The translations under genes and the position numbers were made by a program. Below, in pieces: positions 26,357 through 34,952 of a DNA stretch of 64,000 bases. The stretch is from Paraburkholderia aspalathi (GTDB lineage Bacteria; Pseudomonadota; Gammaproteobacteria; Burkholderiales; Burkholderiaceae): the NCBI RefSeq assembly GCF_900116445.1, contig NZ_FPBH01000004.1:1-64000 (forward strand), in the 5' to 3' direction. Under the pieces are notes generated by a model that worked only from the letters and a program-made list of their open reading frames with translations, searched no databases and was not told the origin of the DNA. Each line of letters begins with the position of its first letter. Position 1 is the stretch's first letter.

Positions 26357-27538
26357 TCAAAGATAGTCGAGCTCAAACGGACAGTCAGAAAGAGCGACTG
26401 GGCCGGTTGATGTAATCAAGGCGGGTTGTTCGAGCTTGACACCATCTGGACCTCCGACCGCGCCAATATAGCTTTCAACACAAACGGTCATACCCTCCAC
26501 GAATTCGCCAGGGTACTGCCACGCCGGAGCATCCTGTCGGAAATAGACGAGTGGGTATTCCACGCCAAAACCGATTCCGTGAACCATCTCCGCGTAACGG
26601 TTGGGGACGTAGAGATCCGGCATCTGCCACGACGCCTGGACGTATTCTTCGAAAGTTAAGCCTGGGCGCAGCAACGACAGATTGTGTTGCAACTGCTCGT
26701 AAGCGAGAGCGTAGTTGGTCCGCTGCTCGGGTGTCGGACGACAATCTCCAATAACGAACGAGCGAGTCTGGTCAGTGAAGATGCCGTTTGGACCCACCAG
26801 ATCGCTGTCAAACACCAGCATTTCCCCTGCTTCAATGATCTTGGCGGACGCTTCCGTGAACCACGGATTGGTGTGATGGCCAGACGCGAGGCATCGTGTC
26901 TCCTGATGTTCACCACCATGTTCGATGTTGTACTGATTCAGCAGAGAGAGGAGATAGTTTTCCGACACTCCTGGTCTGGCATGCTGACGCATGAAGGTAA
27001 TGGCATCGGTGCAAACTTGCATCGAGCCACGAATGATCTCAATCTCTTCGGTTGATTTGACAGATCTTGCGAGTTCGAGAGGACCTTTGGCGTCGACCAC
27101 ATGTACGCCTAGCCGGTCGAGCGCTCGCAATGGCAAGAGATCGGCCCGGTCCAGACCGAGCGTGGCATCCTGTCCGCAGACTTCCCGCAGGAGGTCAGCT
27201 ATCTCGGACGCCCATAGGGTTGCGTGTTCAGCGGCCCGGCTTCCGGAGCCGAAGTAATCCCATGATTTCGCGGGTCTCGTTTCACTGATCAATGTGTTGC
27301 TGTCGGAAAGATGCATCGCGCCACCGTAATCGAACAGAACAACGGGGCCAGAGACCGGAACGAACACGTAGCGGACCATATGGTGCGAACTCCACACCTG
27401 CATGTTGCGACTGCCGGTCGCGTATCGAAGGTTCAACGGGTCAAACAGAATGGCGGCGTCGACACCTGCTTCCGCGAGCATCAAGCGCGTTCGCTCGAGC
27501 CGATAAGCGCTCACCCTGTCGTAACCGATTGCCTCCAT
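26357..27538 (-). CDS. DddP-like M24-family metalloenzyme
   Basis: The start at 27538 has an AGGAAGGA site and gives 393 residues. It has a creatinase-like N domain (DPLNLRYATGSRNMQVW) and a pita-bread C domain. Metal-ligand candidates are D244, D246, D256, H320, E355 and E370. From memory, the DMSP lyase DddP uses D295, D297, D307, H371, E406 and E421: all six match with one constant shift of 51, and Y315 matches Y366. The proposed catalytic D377 of DddP is V326 here, so lyase activity is doubtful. It heads an operon with a cupin, a GMC oxidase and a betaine-type binding protein. Confidence 0.88.
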   Translation of the reverse strand: MEAIGYDRVSAYRLERTRLMLAEAGVDAAILFDPLNLRYATGSRNMQVWSSHHMVRYVFVPVSGPVVLFDYGGAMHLSDSNTLISETRPAKSWDYFGSGSRAAEHATLWASEIADLLREVCGQDATLGLDRADLLPLRALDRLGVHVVDAKGPLELARSVKSTEEIEIIRGSMQVCTDAITFMRQHARPGVSENYLLSLLNQYNIEHGGEHQETRCLASGHHTNPWFTEASAKIIEAGEMLVFDSDLVGPNGIFTDQTRSFVIGDCRPTPEQRTNYALAYEQLQHNLSLLRPGLTFEEYVQASWQMPDLYVPNRYAEMVHGIGFGVEYPLVYFRQDAPAWQYPGEFVEGMTVCVESYIGAVGGPDGVKLEQPALITSTGPVALSDCPFELDYL

Positions 27539-27556
27539 TTCCTTCCTCATCAAGAC

Positions 27557-27579
27557 TCAAACGTCACTGGTGAGTTTGA
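27557..27579. promoter_or_regulatory. LysR-type site upstream of the M24 operon
   Basis: TCAAAC and GTTTGA flank exactly 11 bp just upstream of the M24 gene start. The arms are perfect 6-bp inverted repeats and the T-N11-A frame is the classical LysR box. The LysR protein at 22400-23281 is the nearest candidate. Confidence 0.45.
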
Positions 27580-27756
27580 AGATACCCGGTCGAATTTCAG
27601 TCGGCAAACGAAAGTATCTGACGCGGTACTTCAAATTTTTTGAATCACGCGTCGGGAGCAATCTATGGGCCGTGACGGGACGCTGCGTCGCAGACGGGGA
27701 TCAAATATCGGCTGAATGGCGCGTTAGGGCAGATGGTCCGGCTGGCCGATTTCCCG

Positions 27757-28146
27757 CTATCTGCCTTTCAAAGGCGATGTCGAAAAGTACCGCCGCTCAC
27801 CCATTACGCTCACTAATGCTGAAAGCGCGGACGAATATGTCCTGCCGCGTCGAACAAAGACCTGAGCGCGTGCGGACTGCAGAATCGGGTTCGAGCTCGG
27901 CAGCGCAAAAAGGCTAGCCTGGTTCAATTCAGGCTGAACCGATATCTTCGGCAAGAAGGTCACAGCGTTGTGCGTGGCGACAATCGCTTTAAGCGCACGC
28001 ACCGAATTTGCCACAAAGCGCGCCTCCACCTCTATCCTTTCAAGAGTCATCCTGTTTAATGGTCGCTCCGCTAGGAGGCCAATAGCACAGCCGATGATAA
28101 GGCGAGCGCTCGTTGAGGCTCGCCGGTCACCGGATTTGGCATACAC
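27757..28146 (-). pseudogene. LysR effector-domain remnant
   Basis: A 129-codon frame encodes what looks like only the C-terminal part of a LysR effector domain (EARFVANSVRALKAIVATHN, VTFLPKIS, then ARAQVFVRRGRTYSSALS). The DNA-binding domain and the first effector lobe are missing. The first 20 codons do not fit the family and no ribosome site is apparent. This is best read as a decayed regulator. It lies between the M24 operon and the cytochrome/peroxidase pair. Confidence 0.6.
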
Positions 28147-28164
28147 CTTCTTCCGCTTAAACCT

Positions 28165-28704
28165 CTACCCTTTGCGCCACGACGCCATGGCCTGAAAAAC
28201 GCCATCGCGCCTGACCAGCGCATGAAAGAGCGCGGCTGCGATATGAAGAACGATCAGCGCAAAGAAGCACAGCGCAAGAAATCTGTGCGCATTCCAGAGC
28301 AGCGTGTGCAGTTCGTTGCTGTGAGGCAAAAATGACGGCAGTCGAATGCCGGCCACCACGACGGGATAATCGGCTGCTGACAGCATGCCCCAGCCGAGTA
28401 GCGGAAGTGCAAACATCAACGCATAGAACGCTACATGCGAAAGATAAGCCGCAAGCTTCATCGGCTCAGGCATATCTGATGGTAGTGGCGGCGCACCTCG
28501 CACAAGTCTTACTATCAGCCGGATCAGCGCGAGCACGAGAATCAGCATGCCCAACGGTTTGTGAATCGAAACCAGCGTGAGATAGTCGGGCCGAACGGTC
28601 GACACCATGCCGACGCCAATAAACAGCATCGACAGAATGCATATCGCCATGATCCAGTGCAAAGCGCGCTGTATTGGCGTGAAGCGCTTGTGGCTCGATG
28701 TCAT
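28165..28704 (-). CDS. Cytochrome b561-family protein
   Basis: The 179-residue membrane protein has four hydrophobic helices with the expected haem-ligand histidines: ALHWIMAICIL near residue 16, LVSIHKPLGM near 48, and two late ones in LLWNAHRFL and LIVLHIAAALFH. It belongs to the YodB/YceJ-type two-haem cytochromes that shuttle electrons from quinol to a partner. Its start overlaps the stop of the catalase-like gene by 4 bp. The pair is a known type of arrangement, where the cytochrome probably feeds the exported peroxidase. Confidence 0.92.
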   Translation of the reverse strand: MTSSHKRFTPIQRALHWIMAICILSMLFIGVGMVSTVRPDYLTLVSIHKPLGMLILVLALIRLIVRLVRGAPPLPSDMPEPMKLAAYLSHVAFYALMFALPLLGWGMLSAADYPVVVAGIRLPSFLPHSNELHTLLWNAHRFLALCFFALIVLHIAAALFHALVRRDGVFQAMASWRKG

Positions 28705-29762
28705 GGCTTGACCCCTGCGGTTGGCGTGTGCGGATAATCTTTGTCCTCGGCGGTCCGACGGTTGAACGATACCGAGTAGGCCGCCGAGCGCGCAGCGGGG
28801 AACGGATCGTCAGAAACACGAATGCCCGAAGGAAGCACTGTCGGATCGAAGTTGAGATCACGGCACGGCCCATTGGCTTCGGGTTCGATGGCGTTGACCA
28901 CCAGTGTGCCGGCCTCCACTTTGCGGCGATCATCAGGCCAGGCTTTGCTCGGATCGGCAGTCGGGTCACCCGGATTGGCGAGGGTGACGATCATCGTCCA
29001 GCGTTGCGGAGCGCTGCTCACCCGCTGCGTAATGTCCGAAGCAAGGAAGTCGGGGCTGCGCTGTTTAAGATCGTCCGGAGAGACAGGCTCAGGCTTCGCT
29101 TCCGGTACAAAGGACCAGCGCACGACCTGATCCTGTCCTTCTGCGTTCGTGAAGATAAAGCTGTTGAGGCTGTTATACCGCTCTTGCGCATAAGACGCCG
29201 TCCAGGGTGCGCCGGTTGCCCACGCACCGAATCTCGCAAACTCAGGGTGGGCGGCAATGAAGTTCTTCATCGCGTCGGGGTCGTCCGTTCGCGCCGAAGC
29301 TTGCAACAGGGCATAGAAGCCTTGGGGCGTCGCAACGGGGAAGAAAGGCGCATCGATCATCGCCGAGCGCCATTCGTTTCCATCCTGTGTGACCACACGC
29401 AGGCTGAGGCCGCGAACGCGCACGGTAGCGTCTGTGGCTTTGGCATCCGGCGTGGCCAGATTGAACCGTCCTGTGACCGGATACGAGCCCGGCGCAAACA
29501 TCTGCGCCTTTGACAGCGCTGCTGCGCCTCCATTCGACTCGAATATGCCGGTAAAACAGACGCCTTTAGCGTGGTTACGCCGGAAACCCAAAGCGGGTCC
29601 GCCTGGAGGCGCCAGGCCATTGACGATTTTTGCGGGGGTCAGGCGGTCTGGCGAAAGCCAGCCTGCGGTGTAGGCGAAGGCAAGCACTACCACGGCAACG
29701 ACAAGTGCGATCAGGGCCAGCGAACGCGTAACGGAAACGTTGGAGCTCGGTCTGTCGGTCAT
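28701..29762 (-). CDS. Catalase-related peroxidase, membrane anchored
   Basis: The ATG at 29762 gives 353 residues. A single N-terminal hydrophobic helix (SLALIALVVAVVVLAFAYTA) should export or anchor it. The body is a short catalase-like haem domain as in SrpA: GFRRNHAKGVCFTGIFESNG holds the distal His, then ATPDAKATDATVRVRGLSLR and the AERYNS-like QERYNSLNSF. It lacks the large C-terminal catalase domain. It probably removes peroxides in the periplasm with electrons from the coupled cytochrome b561. Confidence 0.9.
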   Translation of the reverse strand: MTDRPSSNVSVTRSLALIALVVAVVVLAFAYTAGWLSPDRLTPAKIVNGLAPPGGPALGFRRNHAKGVCFTGIFESNGGAAALSKAQMFAPGSYPVTGRFNLATPDAKATDATVRVRGLSLRVVTQDGNEWRSAMIDAPFFPVATPQGFYALLQASARTDDPDAMKNFIAAHPEFARFGAWATGAPWTASYAQERYNSLNSFIFTNAEGQDQVVRWSFVPEAKPEPVSPDDLKQRSPDFLASDITQRVSSAPQRWTMIVTLANPGDPTADPSKAWPDDRRKVEAGTLVVNAIEPEANGPCRDLNFDPTVLPSGIRVSDDPFPAARSAAYSVSFNRRTAEDKDYPHTPTAGVKP

Positions 29763-30216
29763 GGGACTCTCGATCAAGAGTGCAGGTAGCGAAAATCTAG
29801 CAGCATTATGAAACTCGTGCCAGGAAGATGCGCGTTGAACCGGCACTCGTCTCGCTTCCCCCTACCCCGCCACCCGCCATCCCGGCAAATCAGCCGAGAC
29901 GCTTCGTACATTGACTAAGGGAAATCCTTCCCATCCAGTCAATTGACAATTCCCCATTGTGGGAATATAAATTCCATCCATGCGATCCCATTCGTGACGC
30001 GAAGCACGGCTTTGCGCATGCGATCGTGTCTCACGCGCTTCGGTCTCGAAAATCGCAATCGCATCTTCGGCAAAGTTTGCCGATAGAGAAAGCGCCGGCG
30101 ACCAACCGCGCACCAAGGAAACGCGAAAAGGCTGGAGGTCGCCGAACGTTAGGTGGAAATGCTTTCCAGACTGCTTCACATCAGTTAGTACTATAAAATA
30201 TACATTGGAGACAGGC
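29763..30216 (+). other. Porin upstream region with long leader
   Basis: No gene is supported in these 454 bp. They contain the palindromic promoter at 29943-29971 and, after it, an untranslated leader of roughly 240 nt before the porin start at 30217. That leader has no obvious strong hairpin but is unusually long for the unit and might hold a post-transcriptional control element. Confidence 0.5.
29943..29971 (+). promoter_or_regulatory. Porin promoter with ATTCCC-N6-GGGAAT operator
   Basis: TTGACA (29943-29948) and TATAAA (29966-29971) are 17 bp apart. The spacer holds ATTCCC-CATTGT-GGGAAT (29949-29966), a perfect 6-bp-arm palindrome that fills the gap between the boxes. The same design occurs at 34796, 39326 and 39453. 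A repressor bound here would block RNA polymerase directly. The TetR protein at 34953-35669 is the likely ligand. Confidence 0.75.
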
Positions 30217-31365
30217 ATGAATCGGATCACGGCGATCTCAGGCGTTCTCGTAGCTGCGCTCGCTTCAACGTGGTGCAGCGCGGCCCGCGCCCAGAGTGTC
30301 ACGCTATACGGAATCATCGATACGGGCATTGAATACGTGAATCACGCGAACCCGACGGGCGGTTCGCTCGTGCGAATGCCGAGCACCACCGGCGAGCTAC
30401 CCTCGCGGTGGGGTCTGAAAGGCTCAGAGCCGCTTGGCGAAGGCTACAACGCGGTGTTCACGCTCGAAAGCGGTTTTGCAACCGGCACAGGCAGCCTCAA
30501 TCAGGGTGGTCGCTTGTTCGGCAGACAAGCCTTTGTCGGGATCGACGGTCCGCTCGGTGTGTTGACCTTCGGTCGGCAGTATTCAATGCTGTTCTGGTCG
30601 CTGCAGCCCGCCGATATCGTCGGCACCAACATCTATGGACTGGCCTCGCTCGATGCATGGATTGCAAATCCTCGCAGCGACAATACGGTCGTCTATCAGA
30701 AGCACGTCGGAGGCCTGACGGTCGGCGCAAGCTACTCGTTCGGTCGGGACGCGTCACCGGCAAACGGATTCAATACGCCCGGAGAGGGAACCTGCGCAGG
30801 TAGTATTCCCGGCAATGCCGCGGCATGCCGGGAATGGTCGCTTCTGCTGAAATACGACGCCAGAAGCTGGGGCGCCGCGGCGAGCTACGATCGTCAGAAT
30901 GGTGGTCCGGGTGCCGCGGCTAGCCTCTTCAACGGCCTGACACCCGTTGCTCTGACCAGCAGCGGCAATCGGGACGCACGTCTGGTGCTGGACGGGTATG
31001 CGAAGGTGGGCAAGTTCACCTTCGGGGCAGTATGGCTGAATCGTCATGTGAACTCGGCCTCAACGACAACACCCACCATCACGTCGAATCAATATGCGCT
31101 GGAGGCGGACTATCAGATGTCGCCGGCGCTGTTTTTCGACATGCTGCTGCAGCGGGTTATCGATCGCCAGCAAGATACGCGAGCAAGCATGGAAGTGGCC
31201 CGCGCCACCTACCTTTTGTCGCCGCGCACGGCAGTGTATGCGCAACTTGGTTTTCTGCAGAACAGCGCCAAGGCCGCTTATTCAGTAAGCGGCGGCGGAG
31301 CGTCCACGCCAGGCAAAGGGATGAGTCAGGTGGGCAGCATGCTTGGCATCCGGCACTCGTTCTAG
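30217..31365 (+). CDS. Outer-membrane porin
   Basis: The start at 30217 follows GGAGACAG and gives 382 residues. A signal peptide (MNRITAISGVLVAALAS, cleavage after ARA) precedes QSVTLYGIIDTGIEYVNHA, the typical first strand of Burkholderia trimeric porins. GLKGSEPLGEGYNAVFTLES and a C-terminal MLGIRHSF ending in Phe complete the 16-strand barrel pattern. Its promoter carries the ATTCCC palindrome shared by the catabolic genes to the right, so it probably serves as the substrate entry channel of that pathway. Confidence 0.93.
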   Translation: MNRITAISGVLVAALASTWCSAARAQSVTLYGIIDTGIEYVNHANPTGGSLVRMPSTTGELPSRWGLKGSEPLGEGYNAVFTLESGFATGTGSLNQGGRLFGRQAFVGIDGPLGVLTFGRQYSMLFWSLQPADIVGTNIYGLASLDAWIANPRSDNTVVYQKHVGGLTVGASYSFGRDASPANGFNTPGEGTCAGSIPGNAAACREWSLLLKYDARSWGAAASYDRQNGGPGAAASLFNGLTPVALTSSGNRDARLVLDGYAKVGKFTFGAVWLNRHVNSASTTTPTITSNQYALEADYQMSPALFFDMLLQRVIDRQQDTRASMEVARATYLLSPRTAVYAQLGFLQNSAKAAYSVSGGGASTPGKGMSQVGSMLGIRHSF

Positions 31366-31433
31366 CCGCTCCCCGATGAACGGCCGCCTGCTCGGTTGTT
31401 TCGAGGCTGGCCGTTCTGAAGCAAGCCTTCCGG

Positions 31434-32390
31434 CTACTCCGGAATGCTGGCCAGTTCGGGATCGATCTCGGCTAGCAGCCTCACATCTTCCTCGGGATGC
31501 TTGATCAGAAACTCCGGCAGATTCGCAACCCAATGCTGATTTGCAAACGGCGGGTTCCAGATTCTCGGTTGCCAGCGATCGTCCAGACAGTCGGTATCGG
31601 CCGAATACTCCGCCTCACCGCCTGCGGGATTGTTGATGTAAGCGTATATCGTCGAAGAAAGCCGATGCCGCCCCAGCCCCAGGTTGCTTGTCCAGCCCGT
31701 GCGTTGCATATGATTCGCACCCGCTACAAGCTCATCCAGATTTTCGACGCCGAACGAGATATGGACAAATCGGGCGCGCGTGTCTTTTAGCCAGAACAGG
31801 TTGTGATGATCGGACCGCCCGTCGGCTCGAAGAAATATGCCGCGATCGCGTGAAACATCCGTTATGCGGAACTTAAGTCGATCCCGATAGAACCGCGCCG
31901 CCTTCTCGTAATCCGGGCAGGCAAAGACGACATGATGGATGAGTTGAGGCGCCGCGCGCTTGAACCATTTACGGTGGCGATTCCAGCGTAGCGAGCGGCC
32001 AGGCGAGTTGACCAGCTCTTCGTCCGAGATCAGCGGCTGGCGTTCGAAGAGACCAAACCCGATCGACAAGCCCGCATCGTCGATACAATAGATTCGCCCG
32101 TAAGCGTCTTTTTCGACGGCCCGATCACGACGCAGATCAGCCTCGATCGCGTCGAGGCTTGCCTGACTATCGACTCCCCAGATGACCTGCCGGACACCCG
32201 GCCCCGAACCGAAAGACGGCGGCAGCGCGGAATCTGTACTCTGCCGCAGAACTACGTTCGAACCTTCGCGTAGTCTGTACTCTACGGCATCGGTACCTTC
32301 TCTCACCAGGCCAAAATCATCGAAGAACTGTGTGCAGCGCGCCATATCGTCGACGCCGAACACCACTGTTTGCACACCCAATATAGCCAT
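31434..32390 (-). CDS. Extradiol dioxygenase-like VOC protein
   Basis: The start at 32390 (after GGAGAC) gives 318 residues in two VOC modules, the layout of type I extradiol dioxygenases. The C-terminal module has H153 (IHHVVF), H210 (FVHISF) and E261 (EAEYSA) as iron ligands, and H195 (DHHNLF) and H242 (LGRH) as second-sphere residues. From memory, BphC uses H146, H210 and E260 with H195 and H241, so the set is complete. It should cleave a catechol-type ring next to the hydroxyls. It is the last gene of the GST-MFS-dioxygenase operon. Confidence 0.9.
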   Translation of the reverse strand: MAILGVQTVVFGVDDMARCTQFFDDFGLVREGTDAVEYRLREGSNVVLRQSTDSALPPSFGSGPGVRQVIWGVDSQASLDAIEADLRRDRAVEKDAYGRIYCIDDAGLSIGFGLFERQPLISDEELVNSPGRSLRWNRHRKWFKRAAPQLIHHVVFACPDYEKAARFYRDRLKFRITDVSRDRGIFLRADGRSDHHNLFWLKDTRARFVHISFGVENLDELVAGANHMQRTGWTSNLGLGRHRLSSTIYAYINNPAGGEAEYSADTDCLDDRWQPRIWNPPFANQHWVANLPEFLIKHPEEDVRLLAEIDPELASIPE

Positions 32391-32468
32391 TTGTGTCTCC
32401 ATTCAAGAACGCGAAAAAAGCCGCTTATTCCAATTCTCCGAAGCGGCCACGCTGTCACAAAGACAGCT

Positions 32469-33896
32469 TCAAACGGAGATTTCTTCGAGAATGCGGCCCT
32501 TGGTTTCGATTGCGGCAACGGCAACCGTCAGGCCACCGATCAATCCCATCACGGCAAGGAAGAGAAACACCGCACCAACGCCGATGTGGCTAAGGAGTGC
32601 CCCAATCACAAGCGGACTCACCACCTGAGCGATACGCAGCCAGGCCATGGCCGCGCCTGCACCTAGCGCCCGCATGCGGGTCGGATAAATTTCAGTGGCA
32701 TAGGTATGGATACTGCCGAGCCCAATGGCGAGCAGGTAGTTGCTCACCGTCAGCAACGACACCACTGCGAGCATCGGCACCTGCCCGGCCAACCCCAGCA
32801 CGATCAGCGGCACGGCGCTGCCGAACAACGACAACATGAAAGTGCGGCGACGGCCGATGCTGTCGATCACGAGAACGCTCGTAATGGCACCAGACAGGCC
32901 CGCGATGCCCAGCACACTGCTGAGTAGGAACGTGTTGGTGAGGGTGACGTGATAAACGGTCTTGTAGATCGTCGGCAGCCAGGTGATCAGCGCATTGCCA
33001 CATGCGGAAATGCAGAACATCAGGACCCAGATGCAGACGGTACGAACCGCATAGCCGTTGCGGAACAGATCCGCAAAGCGGCCATGCCGCCGCATAGGAT
33101 GAAGTGTGAGCGGGCCGACCGCCGGAAGGGTTCGCGTGCCCTGCTTCGATATAGCCGTCTCGATACGCTCCGTGGCAGCGGTGGCTTCATCGATCCTACC
33201 TCGCAACGCTAGCCATCGCGGCGATTCCGGGACCACGCCGCCAATCACAAAGATCAGCAAGCCCGGCAGCGCGCCCAGGTAAAACATCGATTTCCAGCCA
33301 AACTGCGGAATCAGCCAGACTGCAGCGAATGACGTCAGAAAAAGACCGGCGGCGAATATGCTCTGTAACGAACTGATAACGCGGCCACGAAAACGGGCCG
33401 GCGTTAGTTCGTTGACCAGGGTGGCGGCAACCGGCACTTCGCCGCCGAGTCCCAGCCCCTGGATCAGGCGCAGGATAACGAAGGTCATGTAGCTGCCGGC
33501 GAACGCGGTCGCCAGGCTAAGAACAGCCATGATACCCAGCGCGAGACGCAGTACACGAAGGCGCCCGAAGCGTTCCGACAACCAGCTCAAGCCGATCGCT
33601 CCGACGATCTGCCCAAGATACCCGATGGAAAAAACCAGCCCGACCTGACCCGGGGAAAAGTGCCAGAGCTCGATCAGTACAGGCAGCACGAGCGCAATGG
33701 CCAGCGAGTCGAACGCATCGAGCAAATGCGCGATACCAACCACGGCAACCAGGCGCACATGCCAGGAAGAGAACGGCAGCCGCTCGATACGTGCGGTGAT
33801 TTCCGCCGCAGCGGCCGCATGATTGGCATCGGCCGCTGTTGCCGGCGAATGGGTTGCATGCTCCTCGGTGGGAACAATTGCTTTTACCGTCAACAC
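32469..33896 (-). CDS. MFS transporter, aromatic acid:H+ symporter type
   Basis: The 475-residue protein has twelve hydrophobic helices. It has HLLDAFDSLAIALVLP in helix 1 with the acidic residues of the AAHS family, LSWLSERFGRLRVLRLAL in loop 2-3, and RLIQGLGLGGEVPVAATLV with a PESPRWLALRGR segment midway. It should import an aromatic or related carboxylate with protons. The gene lies 75 bp after the GST gene and 78 bp before the dioxygenase gene in one operon behind the palindromic promoter at 34796. Confidence 0.92.
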   Translation of the reverse strand: MLTVKAIVPTEEHATHSPATAADANHAAAAAEITARIERLPFSSWHVRLVAVVGIAHLLDAFDSLAIALVLPVLIELWHFSPGQVGLVFSIGYLGQIVGAIGLSWLSERFGRLRVLRLALGIMAVLSLATAFAGSYMTFVILRLIQGLGLGGEVPVAATLVNELTPARFRGRVISSLQSIFAAGLFLTSFAAVWLIPQFGWKSMFYLGALPGLLIFVIGGVVPESPRWLALRGRIDEATAATERIETAISKQGTRTLPAVGPLTLHPMRRHGRFADLFRNGYAVRTVCIWVLMFCISACGNALITWLPTIYKTVYHVTLTNTFLLSSVLGIAGLSGAITSVLVIDSIGRRRTFMLSLFGSAVPLIVLGLAGQVPMLAVVSLLTVSNYLLAIGLGSIHTYATEIYPTRMRALGAGAAMAWLRIAQVVSPLVIGALLSHIGVGAVFLFLAVMGLIGGLTVAVAAIETKGRILEEISV

Positions 33897-33971
33897 GTCA
33901 AGTCTCCTGATATCGTCTGCCCGTCGACGAGGGCAGTTATTATTGAACGTCGATTCCGACGGTGAATGAAT

Positions 33972-34760
33972 CTAAGCTTGTTCCACCATGCGGCCGATGG
34001 CTGGCCAGGGATCGACGGAAATCTCTTCGAACGGCGCCCGATCCACCGCCGTCATGCCGCTGACGATTGCGCGCTCGACCGCCGGGCGTTTTCGCGTGCG
34101 CTCGTACCATGCCGCCACATGAGGATAGGAATGCAACATCGGCGCGAGGCGCAACATGTCCAGACGGATCACATAGGGTATGACCGCGATATCCGCGAGT
34201 GAGAATTCGCCGCCTGCCAGATAGTCATGATCGAGCGTTGCACGTTCGATCCACTGCAATAGCTTGATGAAATGCCCGACTGCCTCGACACAGAATTTCG
34301 AGTCCAGGCCGTGGGCTATCACATCGCGCTTGTAGTCGGAACGCTTCTGATTCGGCGCGCCCGATAGATAGCTTTCGCGGTTGACCGGATCCATTTTCTG
34401 GAAGCGTGTCCGGAATGCGATAGCAAAAGTCAGCACCGTGCAGGCGTTGTGCACGTACTCGTCGATGAACTTGTTGAACAGCCGCACGGTAACGCGACCC
34501 ATCGGGTCTTTGGGCATCAACCGCACGTCAGGAAAACAGTCCTCGAGATAGTAGAGAATGACTGACGATTCGATGACAGGCTGTCCGTCATGGATCAACG
34601 TCGGCACCACACCGTTCGGATTGAGCTTGAGATAAGCCTCGTCGAACTGATCGCCGCGTAAGGTCATCCGATGGCTTTCCCAATCCAGGTCCTTTTCTGC
34701 CAGTTCGATCCTGACTTTCTGCGCGCAGACGGAGTTCACCGTGTGATAAAGCTCAAGCAT
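33972..34760 (-). CDS. Glutathione S-transferase, LigF-like pattern
   Basis: The 262-residue protein has a thioredoxin-like domain (LYHTVNSVCAQKVRIELAEK; NPNGVVPTLIHDGQPVIESS) and a long helical domain with an extended middle (FNKFIDEYVHNACTV, FQKMDPVNRESYLSG) and SLADIAVIPY. The extended middle segment resembles that of the lignin beta-etherase LigF more than maleylacetoacetate isomerase. It could cleave an ether or isomerise a ring-fission product using glutathione. It is the first gene of its operon, with its promoter starting about 30 bp upstream. Confidence 0.87.
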   Translation of the reverse strand: MLELYHTVNSVCAQKVRIELAEKDLDWESHRMTLRGDQFDEAYLKLNPNGVVPTLIHDGQPVIESSVILYYLEDCFPDVRLMPKDPMGRVTVRLFNKFIDEYVHNACTVLTFAIAFRTRFQKMDPVNRESYLSGAPNQKRSDYKRDVIAHGLDSKFCVEAVGHFIKLLQWIERATLDHDYLAGGEFSLADIAVIPYVIRLDMLRLAPMLHSYPHVAAWYERTRKRPAVERAIVSGMTAVDRAPFEEISVDPWPAIGRMVEQA

Positions 34761-34795
34761 TGACTTTCTCTCCTATCCGCTGAACACTGTCAATG

Positions 34796-34824
34796 ATTTA
34801 ATTCCCATTTATGGGAAATGTCAA
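34796..34824 (-). promoter_or_regulatory. GST-operon promoter with TTCCC-N6-GGGAA operator
   Basis: On the minus strand TTGACA (34819-34824) and TTAAAT (34796-34801) are 17 bp apart. The spacer contains the palindrome TTCCC-ATTTAT-GGGAA (34802-34817), with an outer A/A mismatch. The site also lies 136 bp upstream of the divergent TetR start, so it could control both directions. Confidence 0.72.
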
Positions 34825-34952
34825 TATGCTTCGACTGCGGGTACCGCCAACCTCGTCCTCACCACAGTCGCGGATTGGGCATAATTCCGCTGCGATGCTC
34901 CAATCCTCCGAGTACGATTACCCGTCACCACCAGGAAAAGAACCACCCGGAT

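Noticed and set aside
26357..27538. Calling the M24 enzyme a DMSP lyase (dddP)
   Set aside because: The catalytic Asp position is Val, and the numbering comparison is from memory, so only DddP-like is justified.
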